From an uncultured Oscillibacter sp. (GTDB taxonomy: Bacteria; Bacillota; Clostridia; Oscillospirales; Oscillospiraceae): 7,792 nucleotides of DNA. The stretch is from NCBI GenBank assembly GCA_900770295.1, contig CAAGJQ010000155.1, positions 1 to 7,792 on the forward strand. The letters are read 5' to 3'. This document shows, one piece after another, positions 1-5,590 of this stretch (its first letter is position 1; every line of letters starts with the position of its first letter). Made by a program: the position numbers and the translations under genes. Below the pieces are notes generated by a model. That model had not been told where the DNA came from. It was given only the letters and a program-made list of their open reading frames with translations, and did not search any database.

Positions 1-447
1 ACCACCCTCTGGCGGGACGGCACCAACGGCAAGCGCCTGACCCGGTTCGACACCGTGGACACCGTCAAGGAACTCTACCGCCGGGGCTACAAGCTGGGCA
101 TCATCGCCAACACCATCACCGAGGCGGAGATCACCGACTGGATGATCGAGGAGGGCATCTCCCACTGCTTCACCACTACCATTCTCTCCTCCAAGGTGCG
201 GCTGCGCAAGCCCGACCCCGCCATCTACCACCTGGCCTGCCGCTGCTGCGGCACCCCGGAGGCCAACTGCGCTTACATCGGCGACAACCCGGACCGGGAT
301 GTGGAGGGCACCCGGGCCGCGGGCTTTGGCTGCATGATCCTGATCGACGACCCGAAAAAGGGCCGGACCGAGCGGATGCGGGAGGCCTGCGACTACTTGA
401 TTGAGAATCTCAGCGATCTGCTGGACCTCTTCCCCGCCAGAACTTGA
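1..447 (+). CDS. HAD-superfamily hydrolase-like protein, 5' partial (first of three tandem paralogues)
   Basis: The frame is open from base 1 to the TGA at 445-447, giving the last 148 residues of a HAD-fold protein. Alignment by eye with the two downstream paralogues suggests about 95 N-terminal residues, including motif I and most of the helical cap, lie upstream. An internal GTG at 55 is not a credible start because homology continues upstream of it. Visible HAD landmarks (window residue numbers) are the motif II strand LGIIAN at 32-37, motif III Lys in RKPDP, and motif IV GDNPDRD. The motif II position that is Ser in both paralogues is Ala36 here; Ala at this place also occurs in some natural HAD groups, so it does not prove loss of activity. 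HAD proteins mostly cleave phosphate esters through an aspartyl-phosphate intermediate; the substrate here is unknown. The next gene begins 18 bases after the stop, so the two are probably co-transcribed. Confidence 0.85.
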   Translation, partial: TTLWRDGTNGKRLTRFDTVDTVKELYRRGYKLGIIANTITEAEITDWMIEEGISHCFTTTILSSKVRLRKPDPAIYHLACRCCGTPEANCAYIGDNPDRDVEGTRAAGFGCMILIDDPKKGRTERMREACDYLIENLSDLLDLFPART

Positions 448-465
448 GAAAAGGAGCATCGTCCC

Positions 466-1203
466 ATGGATAACACCAAGCGTTACAAAGCAGTATTCTT
501 CGATCTGGGCGGCACATTGCGCATCGCCCTGAAGGATGAACCCTATATGAAGCACGCCCGCCGCAAGATGGCGGAGATCGCCGGCACCGACATGCCCTAT
601 GAGGAATTCTTCCAGATGATTGAGGACCGCTATGAGCCCTACCGCAAGTGGGCACTCGGCGAGTTCAAGGAATCCGGCGACGAGGAGCTGTGGTGCAAGT
701 GGCTGCTGCCCGACTATGACCCGGTCCGCATCAAGCAGGTCTGCCATGAGCTGAGCTTCCAGTATCGCCAGACCAAGGGCCGCCGGGTGGTCGTGGACGG
801 CGGTCTGGAGGTCATCAGGGGCCTCCATGAGCGGGGCTACAAGCTGGGCATCATCTCCAACCTGATCGGTGAGAACGAAGTCCCCGACTGGCTGGAGGAG
901 GATGGTCTGGATCAGTACTTCGACTCCGTGATCCTCTCCTCCGTCTGCCACCTGCGCAAACCCGGCTTTGAAATTTATCAACTCTGCGCCAAGGAAATGG
1001 GCGTGGAACTGGCGGACTGCGTGTCCGTGGCCGACAACATCAAACGGGACATTCCCGGCGCCAAGAAGGCCGGCGTTGGCTGCAACATCATCTTCGAGTC
1101 CCCGGAGAAGAAGCACGCTGTGGAGTTCACCGAAGAGAACCGGCCCGATGCCATCATCAAGGATTTCCGGGAAATTCTGGACCTGCTGCCGCCCCTGAAC
1201 TAA
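466..1203 (+). CDS. HAD-superfamily hydrolase-like protein with DLGGT motif I (second paralogue)
   Basis: Complete 245-residue protein. AAGGAG at 451-456 lies nine bases before the ATG. Fold landmarks: motif I FFDLGGTL (nucleophile candidate Asp13), a helical C1-type cap at about 20-105, motif II Ser131 in GIISN, motif III Lys165 in LRKPG, motif IV ADNIKRD (Asp190, Asp195). In classical HAD phosphatases the residue two after the nucleophile is a second Asp acting as general acid/base; here it is Gly15. Motif IV also has Ala189 where Gly is usual. HAD members with Gly at the acid/base position exist, so the protein may be a slow or specialised phosphatase, a phosphotransferase or a binding protein. 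It resembles the next gene along its whole length, for example the shared YRQTKGRR segment at 100-107 and the TEEN segment near the C-terminus, so the pair arose by tandem duplication. No signal peptide or membrane segment; cytoplasmic. Substrate unknown. Confidence 0.9.
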   Translation: MDNTKRYKAVFFDLGGTLRIALKDEPYMKHARRKMAEIAGTDMPYEEFFQMIEDRYEPYRKWALGEFKESGDEELWCKWLLPDYDPVRIKQVCHELSFQYRQTKGRRVVVDGGLEVIRGLHERGYKLGIISNLIGENEVPDWLEEDGLDQYFDSVILSSVCHLRKPGFEIYQLCAKEMGVELADCVSVADNIKRDIPGAKKAGVGCNIIFESPEKKHAVEFTEENRPDAIIKDFREILDLLPPLN

Positions 1204-1211
1204 ATTACATG

Positions 1212-1246
1212 GCAGGACGTCCGGGGCCTTCCCGGGCGCGTCCTGC
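1212..1246 (+). other. Intercistronic hairpin between the second and third HAD genes
   Basis: The 62-base gap contains a perfect 8-bp outer stem, GCAGGACG at 1212-1219 with CGTCCTGC at 1239-1246, enclosing a second stem CCGGG (1221-1225) with CCCGG (1231-1235) around a short loop. No run of T follows, so it does not look like a canonical intrinsic terminator. It ends five bases before the GGAGG of the next gene. It may act as an mRNA processing or stability element or influence initiation of the third HAD gene; function is inferred from structure only. Confidence 0.5.
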
Positions 1247-1251
1247 GTTCT

Positions 1252-1256
1252 GGAGG
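1252..1256 (+). promoter_or_regulatory. Ribosome binding site fixing the start of the third HAD gene
   Basis: GGAGG, nine bases before the ATG at 1266. It decides between this ATG and an in-frame ATG at 1209, which would add 19 residues without homology, read through the hairpin and lack a Shine-Dalgarno sequence. Confidence 0.8.
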
Positions 1257-1265
1257 TTATACACC

Positions 1266-2042
1266 ATGAATACTGATATCCGTTACATCTTCCTGGACCT
1301 GGGCGGCACCTTCCGCGTCATCGACGAGGACCCCGCCTACCTCTCCGCCGCCCGGGCCAAGATCGCCCAGCTGTGCGGCGTGGAGACCGACGATCCCAAC
1401 AAGTGGTTTGACGACGTCATCGACAAGCGGTACGACAAGTACCGCGAGTGGGCCCTGAAGTTCATGTGCGAGGCTCCCGAGGAGGTCCTGTGGACCCGCT
1501 GGCTGGCCTATGATATGGACCGGGAGCGCATCCTGAAGAACGCCTCCGAGCTGACCTACCAGTACCGCCAGACCAAGGGCCGCCGCACTGTGGTGGCCGG
1601 CGGCGCCGAGACCGTCAAGGAGCTGTGCGCCAGAGGCTACACCCTGGGCATCATCAGCGACCTGGTGGGCAAGCGCGAGGTGGACGAGTGGCTGGACGAT
1701 GACGGCCTGCGGCCTTACTTCAAGACCGTCCAGCAGTCCTCCATCACCTACGTCCGCAAGCCCGGCCCCGCCATCTACTACTACGCCATGGAGGAGGTCG
1801 GCGCCCAGCCGGAGAACTGCTGCTATGTGGGCGACAATCTGAACCGCGACATTGTGGGCGCCAAGGCCTGCGACTTCGGCATGACCGTGGCCGTCCAGTA
1901 CAAGAAAAACAAGCCCCTGAAGCTGACCGAAGAAAACATGCCCAGCGCCAAGATCTACGAGTTCCCCCAGCTGCTGGATATCTTCCCCGCCTGCGGCCAG
2001 GTGGCTGTGGATAAACTGATTGCCCCCGACGATGGGCAGTAA
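1266..2042 (+). CDS. HAD-superfamily hydrolase-like protein with DLGGT motif I (third paralogue)
   Basis: Complete 258-residue protein starting at the ATG placed by GGAGG at 1252-1256; this start also aligns the N-terminus with the preceding paralogue. Landmarks: motif I FLDLGGTF (Asp11, with Gly13 in place of the usual acid/base Asp), helical cap about 20-105 ending in YRQTKGRR, motif II Ser131 in GIISD, motif III Lys165 in VRKPG, motif IV GDNLNRD (Asp190, Asp195). Apart from Gly13 the core motifs are standard. It carries about 17 extra C-terminal residues beyond the shared end of the paralogue family (after IFPA). Likely cytoplasmic. Role unknown; a phosphatase or phosphate-ester binding role is the family-based guess, and the tandem arrangement suggests related substrates or a hetero-oligomer. 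The phosphoglycerate-mutase-like gene starts 23 bases downstream. Confidence 0.9.
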   Translation: MNTDIRYIFLDLGGTFRVIDEDPAYLSAARAKIAQLCGVETDDPNKWFDDVIDKRYDKYREWALKFMCEAPEEVLWTRWLAYDMDRERILKNASELTYQYRQTKGRRTVVAGGAETVKELCARGYTLGIISDLVGKREVDEWLDDDGLRPYFKTVQQSSITYVRKPGPAIYYYAMEEVGAQPENCCYVGDNLNRDIVGAKACDFGMTVAVQYKKNKPLKLTEENMPSAKIYEFPQLLDIFPACGQVAVDKLIAPDDGQ

Positions 2043-2051
2043 TTTGTAATT

Positions 2052-2057
2052 AGGAGG
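2052..2057 (+). promoter_or_regulatory. Ribosome binding site of the permuted mutase gene
   Basis: AGGAGG, eight bases before the ATG at 2066. It matters because it shows that the gene really begins with the segment that is internal in ordinary phosphoglycerate mutases: the swapped order is not caused by a missing upstream piece. Confidence 0.85.
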
Positions 2058-2065
2058 TACATTCT

Positions 2066-3634
2066 ATGTCTGATATCAAGCGCGGCGGTGCCCAGCTGGC
2101 CGAGGCCGTGAAGAAAGCCTATGAGCAGGGTCTGGACGACTATCATCTGGAGCCTATGGTCCTGGTGGAGGACGGCAAGCCCGTCGGCAAAATCTCTGAC
2201 GGCGACGCCGCCATCTTCTGCTGCCGCCGGGGCGAGCGGGAGATCGAGCTGACCGAGATGTTCACCGAGGAGAGCTTCGACAAGGTGGAGCGCCGGAAGC
2301 TGAACGATCTGGACTTCGTTATCATGACCATGTATCATGACAAGTTCAAGAACCTGCCTATCGCCTTCGCCCCCGCCAAGGTGGTGAAGCCCCTGGCCCA
2401 AGTCCTGTCCGAGGCCGGCAAATCCCAGTTCCACTGCGCCGAGTCCGAGAAGTTCGCCCACGTGACCTTCTTCTTCAACGGCGGCGAGAACAACCCCTTC
2501 CCCGGCGAGGATGACGTGTGCATCCCCTCCCCCAAGGGCATCGACTTTGACCAGCAGCCCGAGCTGTCCCTGCCCAAGGTGGCGGACACCATCGTGGACG
2601 CCCTGGGCAAGTATGACTTCGTCATCACCAACTTCGCCAACGGTGACGTCATCGGCCACACCTCCAACACCGAGGCCAAGATCAAGGCCTGCGGCTATGT
2701 GAGCCAGTATCTGGACAAGGTCGTCAACGACGCCCTGACCAAGGGCTATGTGGTGGCCATCACCGCTGACCACGGCAACATCGAAAAGCTGTACACCGCC
2801 GCCGGCAAGCCCGACGGCGCCCACACCACCAACCTGGTGCCCTTCATCATGATCGACCCCGCCGATAAGTCCCCCATCACCCTGCGGGACGGCTCCCTGG
2901 GCGATGTGGCTCCCACCGTGCTGGACGTCATGGGCATCCCTCAGCCCGCTGAGATGGACGGCAAGTCTCTGGCCGAGGGCAAGGACTGGGGCAAGGACCG
3001 CAAGATGCTCCTCATCATCTGCGATGGCTGGGGCCTGGGCACCGGTGACGAGAACGACGCCATCCATGTGGCGGACACCCCCTACTGGGATTCCCTGCTG
3101 GCCGGGCAGTCCTGGAGCAAGCTCCACGCCTCCGGTGAGTTCGTGGGCCTGGGCGCCGGCAAGGCCGGCAACTCCGAGGCCGGCCATTCCAACCTGGGCG
3201 CCGGCCGCTGCGTGATGCAGGACGACGTCCGCCTGGACGCTGCCGTTAAGGACGGCACCTTCAAGCAGAACCCCATCTTCCTGGAGGCCATTGAGCACGC
3301 CAAAAAGAACGGCACTAACCTGCACCTGCTGGCCTACCTGACCTACAAGTCCTCCCACGGCTGCATCGACTATCCCCTGAACATCTGCGAGATGGCGCGG
3401 GACAACGGCCTGGACCGGGTCTATCTCCACATCATCTTCGACGGCCGCTCCACCGATCCCGGCTCCGCTCCCGCCCTGCTGGCGGAGACCGATACCAAGC
3501 TGGACGCCATCGGCGTGGGCCGCATCGTGGACGGCGTGGGCCGCGGCGTGGCGCTGGACCGCGACAAGAACTACGACAAGGTCAAGCGCGCCTATGACGC
3601 CATGGTGGACGGCGTGGGTGCCCAGTACGAATAA
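2066..3634 (+). CDS. gpmI: Circularly permuted cofactor-independent phosphoglycerate mutase homologue
   Basis: The 522-residue product is about the usual length of cofactor-independent phosphoglycerate mutase (iPGM, near 510), which interconverts 3- and 2-phosphoglycerate through a phosphoserine with two metals, but its halves are in reverse order. Residues 1-302 match the usual residues from about 210 to the C-terminus: Arg55 and Arg58 (substrate arginines), Lys129 in AESEKFAHVTFFFNGG, Asp194 and His198 in NFANGDVIGHT, Asp235-His236 in ITADHGN, His253 in AHTTN. A linker at about 303-312 leads to residues 313-522, which match the usual N-terminus: Asp320 in ICDGWG, the phosphoserine candidate Ser370 in GNSEAGHSNLGAGR, His431, Arg461, Arg493, Arg499. 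Thus the metal ligands and nearly all catalytic residues are kept. The Asp usually following Arg461 (DGRD) is Ser462, and the SDGGVHSH region has become TYKSSHGC, so substrate choice may differ. Breakpoint: within the phosphotransferase domain. It could be the cell's glycolytic mutase or a pathway-specific mutase. Codon use is strongly biased like its neighbours, which suggests good expression. Confidence 0.9.
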   Translation: MSDIKRGGAQLAEAVKKAYEQGLDDYHLEPMVLVEDGKPVGKISDGDAAIFCCRRGEREIELTEMFTEESFDKVERRKLNDLDFVIMTMYHDKFKNLPIAFAPAKVVKPLAQVLSEAGKSQFHCAESEKFAHVTFFFNGGENNPFPGEDDVCIPSPKGIDFDQQPELSLPKVADTIVDALGKYDFVITNFANGDVIGHTSNTEAKIKACGYVSQYLDKVVNDALTKGYVVAITADHGNIEKLYTAAGKPDGAHTTNLVPFIMIDPADKSPITLRDGSLGDVAPTVLDVMGIPQPAEMDGKSLAEGKDWGKDRKMLLIICDGWGLGTGDENDAIHVADTPYWDSLLAGQSWSKLHASGEFVGLGAGKAGNSEAGHSNLGAGRCVMQDDVRLDAAVKDGTFKQNPIFLEAIEHAKKNGTNLHLLAYLTYKSSHGCIDYPLNICEMARDNGLDRVYLHIIFDGRSTDPGSAPALLAETDTKLDAIGVGRIVDGVGRGVALDRDKNYDKVKRAYDAMVDGVGAQYE

Positions 3635-3655
3635 ATCCGGCGGCAGGAGGCGGCT

Positions 3656-4675
3656 ATGATACGCTTAGGCATCATCGGCGCCGGCCGGATCGGCCGGGTC
3701 CACATCCGTGGCATCCTCTCCGGCGTTCCCAACGCCCAAATCCGCGGCATCGCCGCTCCTCATATCACACAAGATATTGAAGCCCTCTCCCGCAGTGCGG
3801 GCGCGGAAGTCCTGACTCAGGACTTCCGCGTCCTGCTGCGGGACCCTGCTATCGACGCGGTGCTGATCTGCTCCCCCACCGATACCCATGCGGATATCTC
3901 CGTGGAGGCGCTTGAGGCCGGGAAACATGTCTTTTGTGAAAAGCCCGTGGACTTAGGGCTTGTTAAAATTCAAACTGTCATTGACGCGGTGGCCGCGCAT
4001 GGTTTAAAATATCAGGTGGGATTCAACCGCCGTTTTGACCATAATTACCAAGCGCTCCGCCGCGCCGTCACCGAGGGTCGGGTGGGCCAGGTGCAGCTCT
4101 TGAAAATCTGCTCCCGGGACTCCGAGCCTCCCACCCCCAAATTCATCCCCTCTTCCGGAGGACTGTTCCTGGATATGACGGTCCACGATCTGGACATGGT
4201 ACGCTTTCTCTCCGGCAGTGAGGTGGAAGAGGTCTATGCCGCCGGCAGCGTCCTGGTGGATGACGCCATCGGCGCCGCCGGAGATGTGGATACGGCGGCT
4301 ATTGTGCTGCGCCTCCAAAGTGGAGCCCTGGCCCTGATCGACAACTCCCGGAAGGCCGTCTACGGCTACGACCAGCGTGCGGAGGTCTTTGGCTCCCTTG
4401 GCTGCGCCTCCATTGCCAACGACACGCCTTCCACCGCTGTGATCTCCACTGCCGATGGTGTAACATCGGAAAAGCCGCTCTGGTTCTTTCTGGAACGCTA
4501 TCTGCCGGCCTTTCAGGAAGAGGTGCGGCAATTTGTTGCGGCGGTGGAAAACGATTACCCTGTTCCCGTGGGCATTGAGGACGCCCGAAAAGCAACCCTG
4601 CTGGCAATGGCCTGCACCCTCTCCGCCAGGGAGCGGAGGCCCGTCCGAATGGACGAGTTTTGCGACTCATTGTGA
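3656..4675 (+). CDS. iolG: Inositol 2-dehydrogenase-like oxidoreductase (Gfo/Idh/MocA family)
   Basis: Complete 339-residue protein, close to the usual length of IolG, which oxidises myo-inositol to 2-keto-myo-inositol (scyllo-inosose) with NAD. AGGAGG at 3645-3650 precedes the ATG by five bases. N-terminal Rossmann domain with GAGRIG at 8-13; EKP at 95-97 with catalytic Lys96; GFNRRFD at 122-128; GGLFLDMTVHDLD at 168-180 supplying the Asp173/His177 pair of the inositol dehydrogenase group; and SRKAVYGYDQRAEVFGS at 231-247, very typical of IolG. At the end of the second strand, where NAD-preferring members usually have an acidic residue, the sequence is IAAP (32-35), so cofactor preference is uncertain. 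Other family members act on scyllo-inositol, glucose or other polyols, so substrate is likely but unproven. Codon use is visibly looser than in the neighbours (TTA, CTT, AAA, CAA, ATT around 3950-4010), suggesting lower expression or separate origin. No other iol gene is visible. Confidence 0.82.
   Translation: MIRLGIIGAGRIGRVHIRGILSGVPNAQIRGIAAPHITQDIEALSRSAGAEVLTQDFRVLLRDPAIDAVLICSPTDTHADISVEALEAGKHVFCEKPVDLGLVKIQTVIDAVAAHGLKYQVGFNRRFDHNYQALRRAVTEGRVGQVQLLKICSRDSEPPTPKFIPSSGGLFLDMTVHDLDMVRFLSGSEVEEVYAAGSVLVDDAIGAAGDVDTAAIVLRLQSGALALIDNSRKAVYGYDQRAEVFGSLGCASIANDTPSTAVISTADGVTSEKPLWFFLERYLPAFQEEVRQFVAAVENDYPVPVGIEDARKATLLAMACTLSARERRPVRMDEFCDSL
3802..3830. repeat. Perfect 29-base inverted repeat (14-bp arms, 1-base centre) inside iolG
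   Basis: Left arm CGCGGAAGTCCTGA at 3802-3815, centre C3816, right arm TCAGGACTTCCGCG at 3817-3830. A further 5-bp pairing, CGCAG 3791-3795 with CTGCG 3836-3840, could extend it. It lies over codons 50-58 of iolG (A-E-V-L-T-Q-D-F-R). In RNA it could fold as a 13-bp stem with an ACT triloop. A perfect match of this length is not expected by chance in a window this size. It could be a dyad operator, a transcript-stalling or processing hairpin, or an accident of coding; no function is shown. Confidence 0.75.
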
Positions 4676-4724
4676 TTCTGCGCCACGTCTCTTTTTCTGC
4701 GGCCAGGCGCTCAATTAAAAATGG

Positions 4725-4731
4725 AAAGGAA
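4725..4731 (+). promoter_or_regulatory. Ribosome binding site fixing the start of the transketolase N-terminal subunit
   Basis: AAAGGAA, ten bases before the ATG at 4742. An in-frame ATG at 4721 overlaps this site and would add seven residues; it has no Shine-Dalgarno of its own. The 66-base gap from 4676 to 4741 otherwise holds a pyrimidine-rich run near 4688-4698 and only a weak 5-bp GCGCC/GGCGC pairing; I see no convincing promoter or terminator there. Confidence 0.65.
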
Positions 4732-4741
4732 GACACACCCC

Positions 4742-5575
4742 ATGAACGAAAAAAAATGCAAAGTTCTGGCGGCCGAGATCCGGCTGGAGACCCTGAAGGT
4801 CATCCACTCCCGCGGCTTTGGCCACGTGGGCGGCTCCATGGATCTGGCTGACCTGATGGCCGTTCTCTATGGAGAAGTTATGAAATTTGACCCCAAGAAC
4901 CCCCGCTGGGAGGACCGTGACTGGATGGTCATGTCCAAAGGCCACGCCGGCCCTGTGGCTTACGCCACCTATGGCCTGATGGGCTACTATCCCATGGAGG
5001 ACGCCTATACGCTGAACCAGCCTCACACCAAGTTCCCCAGCCACACTGACCGGAAGCTGACTCCCGGCGTGGACCTGACCACCGGCTCTCTGGGCCAGGG
5101 CGTCTCCACCGCTGTGGGCGCCGCTCTGGGCAACAAGATCGACGGCCGCGACAACCACGTGTTCTGCATCATCGGCGACGGCGAGGCCGACGAGGGCCAG
5201 GTCTGGGAGGGTTTCCACTTCGCCTATGCCCACAAGCTGGACAACATCGTCTTCTTCATCGATAAAAACGGCTATCAGCTGGACGGCCCCACCGACGATA
5301 TCCTGGCCCACAGCGACCTGGCCAAGAAGGCCGAGGCTTTCGGCCTGTACACCCAGGAGATCGACGGCCATGACGTAAAGGCCATCTATGACGCCATTCA
5401 GAACGCCTATGCCAAGAAGGGCGTCCCCTCCTGCATCGTGCTGGATACCTGCAAGGGCAAGGGCGCGACCTTCGCCGAGCCCAAGCACGACCACTCCTCT
5501 CAGCCCAGCGAGGAGCAGTGGGCCGAGGCCCTGGCTGCTTCCGAGAAGGCTCTGGAAGAAATCAAGAACGCTTAA
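4742..5575 (+). CDS. Transketolase, N-terminal (thiamine diphosphate-binding) subunit
   Basis: The 277-residue product covers the N-terminal pyrophosphate-binding domain of transketolase, the enzyme that moves a two-carbon ketol unit between sugar phosphates in the pentose phosphate pathway. Motifs in order: GHVGGS at 27-32 (usually GHPGGS), SKGHAG at 65-70, a His101 in FPSHTD (usually GHPE), TGSLGQG at 114-120 (usually TGPLGQG), the thiamine diphosphate/metal motif GDGEADEGQVWE at 145-156 followed by DKNGYQLDG at 174-182, and KGKG at 238-241 with His251 close after. Catalytic histidines are thus in place, with several neighbouring residues changed. Two-gene transketolases are common in Clostridia and archaea and form a heteromer with the C-terminal subunit encoded immediately downstream. 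The deviations could mean a specialised donor or acceptor, as in dedicated split transketolases of apulose or sulfoquinovose breakdown, but the housekeeping pentose phosphate role is not excluded. Confidence 0.92.
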   Translation: MNEKKCKVLAAEIRLETLKVIHSRGFGHVGGSMDLADLMAVLYGEVMKFDPKNPRWEDRDWMVMSKGHAGPVAYATYGLMGYYPMEDAYTLNQPHTKFPSHTDRKLTPGVDLTTGSLGQGVSTAVGAALGNKIDGRDNHVFCIIGDGEADEGQVWEGFHFAYAHKLDNIVFFIDKNGYQLDGPTDDILAHSDLAKKAEAFGLYTQEIDGHDVKAIYDAIQNAYAKKGVPSCIVLDTCKGKGATFAEPKHDHSSQPSEEQWAEALAASEKALEEIKNA

Positions 5576-5581
5576 AGGAGG
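5575..5581 (+). promoter_or_regulatory. Ribosome binding site of the transketolase C-terminal subunit, overlapping the upstream stop
   Basis: AAGGAGG, nine bases before the ATG at 5591; its first A is the last base of the upstream TAA (5573-5575). The arrangement suggests translational coupling, which would give balanced amounts of the two subunits. It favours ATG 5591 over a GTG at 5582 that overlaps the site. Confidence 0.8.
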
Positions 5582-5590
5582 GTGAGAGTA

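Noticed and set aside
1209..1265. In-frame upstream ATG extension of the third HAD gene
   Set aside because: The extra 19 residues have no counterpart in the paralogue, run through the intergenic hairpin, and lack a ribosome binding site; ATG 1266 has a good one.
1955..3430. Long open frame of about 490 codons on the minus strand opposite the mutase gene
   Set aside because: It is a shadow of GC-rich, C/G-ending codons on the coding strand: composition dominated by Gly, Ala, Val, Leu, Asp, His and Gln, no recognisable domain, and the + strand frame has clear homology.
2066..3634. Reading the mutase region as two fragments of a broken gene or as a tandem-duplicate remnant
   Set aside because: One uninterrupted frame of normal iPGM length with its own ribosome binding site and stop, no duplicated segment, and near-complete catalytic residues; a permuted intact gene is the simpler reading.
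4670..4741. Possible promoter or terminator in the gap before the transketolase N-terminal subunit
   Set aside because: A TTGTGA at 4670 has no -10 match at proper distance, and the only stem (GCGCC/GGCGC, 4680-4710) is 5 bp with a 21-base loop; too weak to call.
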